Of a stretch of 32,152 nt of DNA, positions 1-7,901 are shown piece by piece. The DNA lies in assembly GCA_964612515.1 (NCBI GenBank), contig CAZTCX010000019.1, positions 1 through 32,152 of the forward strand, written 5' to 3'. The position numbers and the translations under genes were made by a program. The notes beneath the pieces were generated by a model that saw nothing but the letters and a program-made list of their open reading frames with translations, made no database searches and had not been told where the DNA came from. The stretch's first letter is position 1; every line of letters begins with the position of its first letter. The DNA is from SABY01 sp964612515. Lineage in GTDB: Bacteria > Bacteroidota > Bacteroidia > Bacteroidales > 4484-276.

Positions 1-30
1 CTTTCTCGGCTTTTATTAAAACAGCAAAAG

Positions 31-1458
31 ATGAAACAAAGGATCATTTTATTGATTATTTTGACAGCGATGCTGATTCCTCATTCGTGTGATATTGACC
101 GTACTTCTGATACTGACAACCTCGCTACTGGACAGGATAACTCGCTGAGCGACATCCTGAAAAGAGGCAAACTCATAGCCACCACCAACTACAATTCGTC
201 CAACTATTTTATCTACCGTGGCGAGCCGGCGGGCTATGAGTACGAGATGCTCGAGGCTTACGCCAAACATCTCGGTGTCGCGTTGGAGCTGGTTGTTAAT
301 GAAGACTACGAAAAAGCGCTTGCCGATCTGGAACATGGAAAGGTAGATTTGATTGCCATGGGAATAAAAGTAATTGGTGAGCGCACGCGGCAGGTCGATT
401 TCAGCAAGCCTTTGCTGCAAACCCGCCAGGTACTGGTGCAGCGGCTGCCCGACAACTGGCGCCAGATGCGTACCACCGCCCAGGTGCAGCAGCATCTTAT
501 CCGCAGTCCGCTCGATCTGGCTGGTAAAATGGTGTATGTTCCGCGTCATTCGGTCTATAGTCTGCGCTTGCGCAATCTGCAGGAAGAGATGGGCACCAGC
601 ATCGTGGTGGTGGAATACCCGCAGACCGATGAAGAACTAATAGAGATGGTAGCCCGCGGTGAGATAGATTACACCGTTTGCGACGAACACGTGGCCATCG
701 TCAACAAAAAATATTTCCCCGACATTGACGTGGAAACAGCGCTTAGCTTTCCGCAAAATGTGGCCTGGGCAATGAAAAAGCAAGACAATGCGCTACAGCA
801 AAACCTCGACGAGTGGCTCGAAGAATTTGCCGGCAGTCGCGTGGCCCAGCACATTTACAACAAGTATTTTGTTAATCCGCGCTCGATGCAATTCGCCCAC
901 AAATATAACTCGGTACGCAGCGGACGCATCTCCAAATGGGACGACATCATCAGGCAGAATAGTAGCGAACTGGGATGGGACTGGCGTCTGGTGGCATCGT
1001 TGGTCTATCAGGAATCGCGGTTTCAGTCGGATGCTTCCTCGTGGATGGGCGCACTGGGACTGATGCAACTGATGCCCGGAACGGCAGAGCTCTATGGCGT
1101 GGACAGCCTCTCGTCGCCAGCCGAAAATCTCAATGCCGGCATTCAGTATCTAAAAATGCTCGACGACCGTTTTAAAAACATCGTGCCAAACCCCGACGAA
1201 CGTATCAAATTTGTGCTTGCCGCCTACAATGGTGGTATTGCCCACGTTTATGACGCACGACGCCTGGCCGAAAAGTATGGTCGTAATCCCAATGTATGGG
1301 ACGACAATGTGGACTATTTTATGCTCAACAAATCCAACCCGAAATACTACAACGATGAGGTGGTGCTTTATGGCTCTTGCCGTGGCGAAGAATCCTACAA
1401 GTTTGTCAACGACATCCTGCAGCGATTCGAGCATTACCGCAATGTGATTCCGGGATAG
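31..1458 (+). CDS. mltF: MltF-like membrane-bound lytic murein transglycosylase
   Basis: This 475-residue protein probably cleaves peptidoglycan glycan strands at the inner face of the outer membrane, leaving 1,6-anhydro ends. An N-terminal hydrophobic segment ends at Cys20; the preceding PHS makes a poor but possible lipobox. Residues about 45-285 are a family-3 solute-binding-like domain (GKLIATTNYNSSNYF, later AWAMKK). Residues about 305-430 are a lytic transglycosylase (SLT) domain with catalytic Glu328 in YQESRF, then GALGLMQLMPGTA and AAYNGG. This two-domain order is that of MltF (YfhD). The start is the first ATG with a signal sequence. The gene stands alone, followed 80 bases later by a strong terminator. 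The family call is sure; its physiological role (cell-wall turnover, possible sensing by the binding domain) is inferred. Confidence 0.9.
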   Translation: MKQRIILLIILTAMLIPHSCDIDRTSDTDNLATGQDNSLSDILKRGKLIATTNYNSSNYFIYRGEPAGYEYEMLEAYAKHLGVALELVVNEDYEKALADLEHGKVDLIAMGIKVIGERTRQVDFSKPLLQTRQVLVQRLPDNWRQMRTTAQVQQHLIRSPLDLAGKMVYVPRHSVYSLRLRNLQEEMGTSIVVVEYPQTDEELIEMVARGEIDYTVCDEHVAIVNKKYFPDIDVETALSFPQNVAWAMKKQDNALQQNLDEWLEEFAGSRVAQHIYNKYFVNPRSMQFAHKYNSVRSGRISKWDDIIRQNSSELGWDWRLVASLVYQESRFQSDASSWMGALGLMQLMPGTAELYGVDSLSSPAENLNAGIQYLKMLDDRFKNIVPNPDERIKFVLAAYNGGIAHVYDARRLAEKYGRNPNVWDDNVDYFMLNKSNPKYYNDEVVLYGSCRGEESYKFVNDILQRFEHYRNVIPG

Positions 1459-1539
1459 TCGGTCCACAGTCCCACCCTGAGTTTTTAGTATGGGTGGCTG
1501 ACAGGAAGATAAAATGCGACATGCTTTGAAAGTATAAAG

Positions 1540-1567
1540 AAAAGCCTCGGGAAACCGGGGCTTTTTT
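1540..1567 (+). terminator. Rho-independent terminator after mltF
   Basis: An 11-bp stem (1540-1550 with 1555-1565, a single T-G wobble) encloses a GAAA tetraloop and runs straight into a T tract. The A-rich left flank gives a weaker T-rich tail in the other direction, so it may also stop transcripts from fumC. The rest of the 1459-1741 interval shows no convincing gene. Confidence 0.85.
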
Positions 1568-1741
1568 ATAGAATCATCTTCATAAGTTCCAGAATTATGG
1601 TTTTAACATTAAAGCGCATTGAGGAAATCTTCAGCGTTACGAGCTTGTATTTTACCCTCTTAAATCAGCTTCATTTCCTCAACCGCCCGAAAGTGCGGTA
1701 ATATCTTCAAGTCTTTTTAACCACCAGAGGCCCCACATCGC

Positions 1742-3136
1742 TTAGTTATCCCCAAGCATCTTGCGCGGATCCACCCACGCATCAAATTCCTTGTCGGTTA
1801 CTAATCCAGATTCGAGCGCGGCTTCGCGCAGGGTTAAGTTTTCGTTGTGGGCTTTCTTGGCAATCTTAGCGGCGTTTTCGTAGCCGATGTGCGTGTTGAG
1901 TGCCGTAACGAGCATAAGCGAATTTTCCAAATTTTTACTGATGTTGACATAATTAGGCGCTATTCCCACCGCGCAGTTGTCGGTAAACGAAACGCAGGCG
2001 TCGCCCAACAGGCGTGCTGATTGCAGTAGGTTGGCCACCATCACGGGTTTGAAAACGTTGAGCTGAAACTGCCCGTGGGTGCCGGCCACAGCAATGGTCA
2101 TATCGTTTCCGATAACCTGCGCGCAAACCATGGTGAGCGCCTCGTTCTGGGTGGGATTTACTTTTCCGGGCATAATGGAAGAGCCGGGTTCGTTGGCCGG
2201 AAGGATAAGCTCACTGATGCCGCAGCGCGGGCCAGAAGCCAGCAACCGAATGTTGTTGCCGATGTGCATCAGGCTCACCGCAAGAGTTTTTAGGGCGCCC
2301 GAAGTTTCCACCATCGCATCGTGTGCCGAGAGCGCTTCAAATTTGTTGAGCGCAGTCACAAAGGGGAAGCCGCTGATTTCTGCAATTTTCTTTGCAACCA
2401 ACTCAGCATAACCTTTGGGCGTGTTGAGTCCGGTACCAACGGCGGTGCCACCCAGCGCCAACTCGGACAGGTGCGGCAGCGTAGCTTCGAGTGCACGGAT
2501 GCCATGATTGAGTTGTGAAACATATCCCGAAAATTCGTCGCCTAGTGTGAGCGGTGTAGCATCCATCAGGTGTGTGCGTCCGGTTTTTACTACGTCTTCA
2601 AAGTCTTTAGCCTTTGCGGCGAGTGTGTCGCGCAGTTTTTTTATCCCCGGAAGGGTAACCGTGACGATGGCGGTGTAGGCCGCAATGCTCATGGCCGTAG
2701 GGAAAGTATCGTTTGACGACTGCGACTTGTTGACGTCGTCGTTGGGATGGATAAACTTCTGCTTGTCGTCGAGGGTGCCGCCATGCAGCACGTGTGCTCG
2801 GTTAGCCACCACTTCGTTTACGTTCATGTTGGATTGGGTGCCGGAGCCGGTTTGCCATATCACCAGCGGGAAGTTGCCAGCAAGCTGACCGCTAATGATT
2901 TCGTCGCAGGCACGGGCGATGAGTGTCTGTTTTTCTTCGGTCAAAACCCCCAGCTCATAATTGGCCATAGCCGCGGCCTTTTTCAGGATGCCAAAGGCAG
3001 TGATAATTTCTTTGGGCATGGAGCCTGGCTCGCCGATTTTGAAATTCTCTTTGGATCGCTGTGTTTGTGCGCCCCAGTATTTGTCGGCAGGAACTTCGAT
3101 GGTTCCCATGGTATCGTGTTCGGTTCTTGTTTTCAT
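1742..3136 (-). CDS. fumC: Class II fumarate hydratase
   Basis: This 464-residue enzyme interconverts fumarate and L-malate in the TCA cycle and is the oxygen-stable, iron-free class. The N-terminus (TEHDTMGTIEVPADKYWG, then QTQRS and NFKIG) is typical of FumC and differs from aspartase. The catalytic-site stretch GRTHLMDATPLTLGDEFSGY lies mid-protein, and the superfamily signature GSSIMPGKVN begins at Gly318. Length matches E. coli FumC (467). It begins 12 bases after the alkaline phosphatase stop, so the two are probably co-transcribed from the promoter near 4720-4753. No Shine-Dalgarno sequence precedes the ATG, as is usual in this phylum. Malate dehydrogenase, the next enzyme of the cycle, is encoded elsewhere in the window (19416-20360). 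Confidence 0.96.
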   Translation of the reverse strand: MKTRTEHDTMGTIEVPADKYWGAQTQRSKENFKIGEPGSMPKEIITAFGILKKAAAMANYELGVLTEEKQTLIARACDEIISGQLAGNFPLVIWQTGSGTQSNMNVNEVVANRAHVLHGGTLDDKQKFIHPNDDVNKSQSSNDTFPTAMSIAAYTAIVTVTLPGIKKLRDTLAAKAKDFEDVVKTGRTHLMDATPLTLGDEFSGYVSQLNHGIRALEATLPHLSELALGGTAVGTGLNTPKGYAELVAKKIAEISGFPFVTALNKFEALSAHDAMVETSGALKTLAVSLMHIGNNIRLLASGPRCGISELILPANEPGSSIMPGKVNPTQNEALTMVCAQVIGNDMTIAVAGTHGQFQLNVFKPVMVANLLQSARLLGDACVSFTDNCAVGIAPNYVNISKNLENSLMLVTALNTHIGYENAAKIAKKAHNENLTLREAALESGLVTDKEFDAWVDPRKMLGDN

Positions 3137-3148
3137 CTGAAGGAATTT

Positions 3149-4654
3149 TTATTTATCAATAATGATCAATTTATTTTCTTCTATGCGTTTCCTTTCTTCC
3201 ATTTTAATACCCATAGCCTGCGCTATTTTTTTGGGGACATCTGTATTGTCGTAGAACCCGCCAAAGGATTCGGCGCCAGCGCCAATCGCATAAACAGGCA
3301 CTGGCGAGGCGGTGTGCGACCAGGTGGTCCAGGCCAGGCCGGCCTTGTTGTTGAGAATTTTAGTGGCGGTGGCTGCCAGCGCATTTTCGTGCCCATAGCT
3401 GAGTCGCAATTCATCTTTGTCTTCAAGTTTCGATTGCTTTGTGCTAACCAAATAGGCATCCTGCAAAAGTTTGGATTCACGGTCGGTTAGCTGAATGCCA
3501 TCCCCGGTGCCGAGTTTATAATATTTGAGCACCAGCGCCATAGCGGTATCGGGGTGGTTGTGCCCTTCAATGGCAAATGTGGAATCAGCTGTTTTGGCAA
3601 AGCGATCCATCGATACTTTTTGTGCTGTGAGCATCTGCAGATAACTGTCGTAGCGCGTGAGAGCGTAACCCAGAGCCAGGCCGCCGGTTTCGTGGTCAGC
3701 GGTGACGACGATGAGTGTTTCGTCGGGATGCTGCTTATAAAATTCCAATGCCGGCTTGATGGCTTCGGCCAGCGCTTCGATGTTATAAGCCATGGCCACG
3801 GCGTCGTTGGAGTGGCACGCCCAGTCGATTTTGCCTTCTTCGCACATGACGAAAAATCCGTTTTCGTTGTCGAGCATCCGAATGGCTTTTTCGACAAAGG
3901 CTGCCAGCGGGATATCTTCGGAAGTTTGATCCATGGCAAAGGGCATGGCGCCCGAACTTTCGAGGCGTGGCGCTACTGCCAGCGCTTTGCCAGCGGCCGG
4001 CGAAAGGGTGTCAAATTGCTCGCGGGTGCGGGTGATGGTGTAGCCGGCTTTTTCAGCCAGCTCCCAGGAGGTAGGGCTTTTCTTGCCGCCGCCATCGGGC
4101 TTGGCAAATCCGCCACCGCCAAAGAAGTCGAAGTTGCTGGCGGCAAGGTCTTGTGATATTTCGTAATAATCGTTGCGATCGGGGCGATGGGCATAAAATA
4201 CTGCCGGCGTGGCATGGTCGATGCTCACGCTGCTGATGATCCCCACCTTTTTACCACGCGCTTTGGCGTGATAAGCGATTGAATTCAGCGGTTCGGTGGC
4301 GTCGCCATTCATGCCAATACGATTTATATTGGTTTTTTGTCCGGAAGCCAATGCAGTTCCGGCTGCAGCCGATCCGGTGACGAGGCGGTTGGCAGCTTGG
4401 GTGGTAATAATTCCGGTTACGGGAAATTCGGTAAAGTTGAGTTTTTCAAAGCCGTCCTTGTTGTGTCGGGCAGCCAGCATAGCTTCAGTGGCAGCTACCT
4501 GCGCCAGCCCCATGCCGTCGCCTATAAAATAGAAAACGTACTTTGCCCGCTGCGCCTCCGCTTGATTTGTCCGCTGCGCCTCCGCCTGAAATGACAACAG
4601 AAAAAGAAGAATGATCAGAAAAAAATACTTTTGAGTAATGCCAAAAACTTTCAT
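3149..4654 (-). CDS. phoA: Secreted alkaline phosphatase
   Basis: A 501-residue exported phosphomonoesterase that releases phosphate from organic esters in the periplasm. A signal peptide (MKVFGITQKYFFLIILLFLL) leads to AEA-QR cleavage sites that are duplicated (residues 23-30 and 31-38). Metal ligands can be matched to E. coli PhoA: Asp46 (GDGMG), Glu273/Asp277/His281 (EGKIDWACH), Asp320-His321 (TADHE) and His447 (WSHTAS). The phosphorylated serine is Ser95 in VTGSAAAGTALASG; the usual Asp before it is Gly94. First gene of a two-gene unit with fumC and divergent from the AlbA_2 gene. Whether it responds to phosphate starvation is not visible; I see no obvious Pho-box. Family certain, precise substrate not. 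Confidence 0.93.
   Translation of the reverse strand: MKVFGITQKYFFLIILLFLLSFQAEAQRTNQAEAQRAKYVFYFIGDGMGLAQVAATEAMLAARHNKDGFEKLNFTEFPVTGIITTQAANRLVTGSAAAGTALASGQKTNINRIGMNGDATEPLNSIAYHAKARGKKVGIISSVSIDHATPAVFYAHRPDRNDYYEISQDLAASNFDFFGGGGFAKPDGGGKKSPTSWELAEKAGYTITRTREQFDTLSPAAGKALAVAPRLESSGAMPFAMDQTSEDIPLAAFVEKAIRMLDNENGFFVMCEEGKIDWACHSNDAVAMAYNIEALAEAIKPALEFYKQHPDETLIVVTADHETGGLALGYALTRYDSYLQMLTAQKVSMDRFAKTADSTFAIEGHNHPDTAMALVLKYYKLGTGDGIQLTDRESKLLQDAYLVSTKQSKLEDKDELRLSYGHENALAATATKILNNKAGLAWTTWSHTASPVPVYAIGAGAESFGGFYDNTDVPKKIAQAMGIKMEERKRIEENKLIIIDK
4547..4594 (-). repeat. 24-bp tandem duplication in the signal-peptide region
   Basis: Two adjacent 24-base units (4547-4570 and 4571-4594) share an identical first 15 bases (CCGCTGCGCCTCCGC) and encode QAEAQRTN and QAEAQRAK in the alkaline phosphatase. 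The unit is eight codons, so the frame is kept and two possible signal-peptidase I sites result. Confidence 0.85.
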
Positions 4655-4719
4655 AGTCGAAATAGGATTTTATGTAGTTGTGTGTTATTGTTAATTATTA
4701 ATAAGCAAGCACATGATGG

Positions 4720-4753
4720 CAAAAATAGCCAGTTTTTGGATTGCTGGGTCAAA
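4720..4753 (-). promoter_or_regulatory. Candidate promoter of the alkaline phosphatase-fumC unit
   Basis: On the minus strand a TTTG (4753-4750) and a TATTTTTG (4727-4720) fit the Bacteroidota -33 TTTG / -7 TAnnTTTG pattern with 22 bases between, slightly long. The start codon lies about 65 bases downstream. The -33 box falls inside the palindrome at 4746-4759. Confidence 0.4.
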
Positions 4754-4759
4754 TGACCC
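4746..4759. promoter_or_regulatory. Operator-like palindrome GGGTCA-AA-TGACCC
   Basis: A perfect inverted repeat with 6-bp arms and a 2-bp centre sits in the divergent region between the phosphatase and the AlbA_2 gene. It covers the proposed -33 box of the phosphatase promoter and lies about 30 bases upstream of the -33 box of the AlbA_2 promoter, a good place for a dimeric regulator. The binding protein is unknown. Confidence 0.45.
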
Positions 4760-4788
4760 CCATTTTATCATTATCAAAACATACTATT

Positions 4789-4818
4789 TTTGCAGGCAGA
4801 AGGAAAGGAGTAGTTTTG
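4789..4818 (+). promoter_or_regulatory. Candidate promoter of the AlbA_2 gene
   Basis: TTTG (4789-4792), 18 bases, then TAGTTTTG (4811-4818) fit the Bacteroidota promoter pattern and would start transcription near 4825. A second -7-like TACTTTTG lies at 4862-4869, still upstream of the ATG at 4894, but without a matching -33 box. Confidence 0.4.
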
Positions 4819-4893
4819 TGTGAGGAAAGAAAGGATTATTGGCAATGAAATTTTTTGGTGGTACTTTTGAAATGTGGCAAACGAATTAATACA

Positions 4894-6339
4894 ATGACCG
4901 AGCGACAACTTATAGAATTACTCGATCAATTGGTAAAACAGCCTCATGAAAGTGAGTGGGTTGAGTTTAAATTAAATTTTCATTCTAATGAAGAAATTGG
5001 GGAGCGGATTTCGGCCATTTCCAATGGAGCTTGTATTCACAACCAGCCATTTGGCTATTTGGTATACGGTGTAGAAGATAAAACACAAGTAATACAAGGC
5101 ACAACATTCAAAGCCAAATCACATAAAAAAGGGAGAGAAGATATAGAACACTGGTTGCTCACGCGTTTAAATCCACGAATAGATTTTACGGTGTATGAAT
5201 TTGATTATGACGTCGCCCGCCATATTTCCATTTATGTAATACCCGCCACTAAAAATCAACCTGTTGAGTTTCTGCATCAGGCATACATTAGGGTAGGAAG
5301 CATCACCCGAAAACTGAATGAATTTCCGCAAAAGCAAGCTAAAATCTGGAAGAAAGAAATTATGCCTTTTGAAAAAGAGCTAGCCAAAGATAATTTAAAT
5401 GCCGCAGACATCTCCAAATACTTGAGCACCGAAACTTATTTTGATCTATTGAAACTACCCTATCCATCCGATCAACAAGGAGTATTAGACAAATTTATAG
5501 AAGAAGGATTAGTGGTAAAAAGCAACAGCTATTCCATAACCAAGTTGGGTGCACTTCTTTTTGCCAAGCAGTTGAAGGATTTTGAGAGCCTGGAAAGAAA
5601 ATCTGTAAGAGTAATTGTTTACAAAGGCAAAAACAAAGTAGAAACTGAACGTGAGCAAATTGTTACGAAAGGCTATGCATTGGGGTTTGAAGGTTTAGTG
5701 GATTGGATAAACAGTCAATTACCAGCCAACGAAGAAATAGGCAAAGCATTGCGAAAACAAACTAGAATGTATCCTGAAATAGCCATCAGGGAATTAGTTG
5801 CCAATGCGCTCATTCATCAGGATTTGACTGAAAAAGGTTTTCCGATGGTAGAAATTTTCACTGATAGGATTGAAATATCCAATGCCGGAACACCTTTAGT
5901 TACTCCCGACCGATTTATTGATGCCTATTTATCACGAAATGAAAAACTTGCCGGAATAATGCGTAGAATGGGTTTCTGTGAAGAAAAAGGCAGCGGCTTG
6001 GATAAGGTAATTTTCTACAACGAACTGTATCAACTACCACCTATCAATGTAATTATTTCAGAGAAACGAACGAATGTTTCTATGTATTCCTACAAAACAC
6101 TCAATGATTTGGATAAAAAGGAAAAAACAAGAGCATGCTATCAGCATGCTTGTTTGAAATATGTGTCAAATGAAAAAATGACAAATCAAAGTCTGAGAGA
6201 ACGTTTCAAAATTGAAGTCCAAAATGCTGCCATTGCCTCCCGAATAATTCGTGATGCACTAGAAGATAAAGTAATCAAAGAAGATGACCCTGAGAGTAAA
6301 TCGAGAAAGTATGCCAGTTACATACCGTTTTGGGCTTAA
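4894..6339 (+). CDS. AlbA_2 (Schlafen-type) / GHKL-ATPase-like putative regulator
   Basis: A 481-residue protein of the family often annotated as 'ATP-binding protein' or 'RecG-like transcriptional regulator'. The N-terminal AlbA_2 putative nucleic-acid-binding domain shows ESEWVEFKLNF and YLVYGVEDKTQVIQGT (about residues 17-130). The C-terminal half has the HATPase_c_4 pattern: AIRELVANALIHQDL, FTDRIEISNAGTPL and FCEEKGSGLDKV. The last 80 residues look like a winged-helix tail. An upstream TTG could add 13 residues, but the ATG at 4894 gives the natural start (MTERQLIELL). Base composition is about 33-42% G+C in sampled lines against about 50-55% in neighbours, and it lies between direct-repeat-bearing spacers, suggesting recent arrival. 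Function is unproven; relatives are treated as regulators and some sit in defence or mobile contexts. Confidence 0.85.
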   Translation: MTERQLIELLDQLVKQPHESEWVEFKLNFHSNEEIGERISAISNGACIHNQPFGYLVYGVEDKTQVIQGTTFKAKSHKKGREDIEHWLLTRLNPRIDFTVYEFDYDVARHISIYVIPATKNQPVEFLHQAYIRVGSITRKLNEFPQKQAKIWKKEIMPFEKELAKDNLNAADISKYLSTETYFDLLKLPYPSDQQGVLDKFIEEGLVVKSNSYSITKLGALLFAKQLKDFESLERKSVRVIVYKGKNKVETEREQIVTKGYALGFEGLVDWINSQLPANEEIGKALRKQTRMYPEIAIRELVANALIHQDLTEKGFPMVEIFTDRIEISNAGTPLVTPDRFIDAYLSRNEKLAGIMRRMGFCEEKGSGLDKVIFYNELYQLPPINVIISEKRTNVSMYSYKTLNDLDKKEKTRACYQHACLKYVSNEKMTNQSLRERFKIEVQNAAIASRIIRDALEDKVIKEDDPESKSRKYASYIPFWA

Positions 6340-6344
6340 AATCT

Positions 6345-6493
6345 TATTTGATGGTTATTTGACAACAGCCGTCTTTTTTTTGTGATAGCTTTGTAAAACA
6401 ACAACAACATCTTTTTGAAACATAATGATTATCAATTATCTATTACAAAACGAGCATACAACAAACCTCCTTTTCTATTTGATGGTTATCTGA
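6345..6493. repeat. Direct repeat pair of 18 bp flanking an AT-rich spacer
   Basis: TATTTGATGGTTATTTGA at 6345-6362 recurs with one mismatch (T to C) at 6476-6493, beginning five bases after the AlbA_2 stop codon. The 113 bases between are AT-rich and contain no ORF I would call. Origin unknown; it could be a deletion or insertion scar. The rest of the spacer up to 6601 holds nothing recognisable. Confidence 0.6.
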
Positions 6494-6601
6494 TAGTTTT
6501 TGAAAAGGAACAATTCAAATAATCAAAGATGTTAAAGCATGATAGGAAACCAATAACCGACGAAACTATCGTTCATAATAATGAAACAAAGATTGTAAAC
6601 C

Positions 6602-7867
6602 ATGACAACACCACACGATACAATAGAGATCATGGCGCCAGTGGGTTCGTACGAATCGCTGATGGCGGCCATACAAGGTGGCGCCGACTCGGTCTATTTT
6701 GGCGTGGGCAAACTCAACATGCGCTCACGCTCTGCCAAAAACTTTACGCTCGACGACCTGGCCAGGATTTCCGAGATATGCCGCGAACATGGCAAACGAT
6801 CGTACATCACGCTCAACACCATCATCTACGACGACGAAACCGACGAGATGCAAACCATAGTGGATGCCGCCAAAAAGCATGGCATCAGCGCCATCATCGC
6901 TTCTGATATGGCCGTGATCGACTATGCCCGCTCGCAGCAGGTAGAGGTGCACATGTCCACGCAAACCAACATCACCAATCTGCGGGCGGTGCGCTACTAT
7001 GCGCAGTTTGCCGATGTAATGGTGACGGCGCGTGAGCTTTCACTCGATCAGGTTGGCGCCATCACCCGCGCCATCAAAGAACAAAACATCACCGGGCCTT
7101 CAGGCAATCTGGTACAGATAGAAGTGTTTGCCCACGGCGCTTTGTGCATGGCTGTTTCGGGCAAATGCTACCTGAGCCTCGACAATATGAACTCCTCGGC
7201 CAACCGGGGTGCCTGCCTGCAGGTGTGCAGGCGTGGCTACAAAGTTACCGATCTCGACAATGAGATAGAGCTGGAAATCGACAACGAATACATCATGTCG
7301 CCCAAAGACCTGAAGACGGTAGATTTTCTGGATAAAATACTGGCTGCCGGCGTACGGGTTCTCAAGATAGAAGGACGCGGCCGCCAGGGCGATTACGTGA
7401 AAGTGGTGAGCCGCGTATATCGCGAAGCTGCCGATGCCGTGCTGCAAGGCCATTACACCGCCGAAAATATCGACCGCTGGAACCACGAGCTTGCCACAGT
7501 TTACAACCGCGGTTTCTGGGACGGTTATTATCTGGGGCGCAAAACCGGTGAATGGACCGAAAGCTATGGCTCGATGGCCACGCGCCGCAAAGAATACGTG
7601 GGAAAGATCACCAATTATTTTTCTAAAATCGGTGTGGCCGAAATAAAGATGGAAACGAAGCAACTTGCCCTGGGTGACGATATTCAAATCACCGGACCTA
7701 CTACAGGCGTTTACGAAGGCACCGTAAACGAAATACGTGTGGATGAAAAGTCTGTGGAGCTTACCGTGAAAGGCGACATGGCTTCGATACCCGTAAAAGA
7801 AACCGTGCGCCGCATGGACAAAGTTTTCAGGGTGTTTGATGATAAATCGGAAAACGTTGACAACTAA
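6602..7867 (+). CDS. Peptidase U32 family protein (probable tRNA/rRNA hydroxylation factor)
   Basis: A 421-residue member of the U32 'collagenase-like' family. Despite the name, characterised bacterial members such as TrhP (YegQ) and RlhA carry an iron-sulfur cluster and take part in RNA base hydroxylation. The family signature spans Glu174-Ser192 (E.F..GALC....GKC.LS), and four cysteines, Cys182, Cys189, Cys205 and Cys209 (ANRGACLQVCRRGY), are placed to bind the cluster. The N-terminal TIM-barrel-like part opens with EIMAPVGSYESLMAAIQGGAD. The ATG at 6602 was chosen because this opening follows at once. It is 34 bases from the PHP phosphatase and probably co-transcribed with it. Which RNA position is modified cannot be read from sequence; the single-copy, 421-residue form is closest to TrhP. 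Confidence 0.9.
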   Translation: MTTPHDTIEIMAPVGSYESLMAAIQGGADSVYFGVGKLNMRSRSAKNFTLDDLARISEICREHGKRSYITLNTIIYDDETDEMQTIVDAAKKHGISAIIASDMAVIDYARSQQVEVHMSTQTNITNLRAVRYYAQFADVMVTARELSLDQVGAITRAIKEQNITGPSGNLVQIEVFAHGALCMAVSGKCYLSLDNMNSSANRGACLQVCRRGYKVTDLDNEIELEIDNEYIMSPKDLKTVDFLDKILAAGVRVLKIEGRGRQGDYVKVVSRVYREAADAVLQGHYTAENIDRWNHELATVYNRGFWDGYYLGRKTGEWTESYGSMATRRKEYVGKITNYFSKIGVAEIKMETKQLALGDDIQITGPTTGVYEGTVNEIRVDEKSVELTVKGDMASIPVKETVRRMDKVFRVFDDKSENVDN

Positions 7868-7901
7868 TTCTAAACCATTATTTTTTCATTAAAACCAGAA
7901 T

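Noticed and set aside
1568..1741. Possible decayed coding remnant on the minus strand (readable stretch with RNAEDFLNAL)
   Set aside because: It needs read-through of an internal stop, is under 40 codons and matches no family I recognise. It is most simply a non-coding spacer.
2747..3490. 247-codon open frame on the plus strand over fumC and the phosphatase
   Set aside because: It runs antisense across two certain genes and has no recognisable domain; it is a by-product of their codon usage.
4855..4893. N-terminal extension of the AlbA_2 protein from a TTG
   Set aside because: The extra 13 residues (MVVLLKCGKRINT) do not resemble the family start, and an ATG follows at the expected place.
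6361..6383. Terminator after the AlbA_2 gene (T8 run)
   Set aside because: Only a 3-bp stem (GAC/GTC) precedes the T run, too weak for a Rho-independent terminator.
6386..6393. Promoter for the U32 gene (TAGCTTTG)
   Set aside because: No TTTG at an acceptable distance, and it lies about 200 bases before the start codon.
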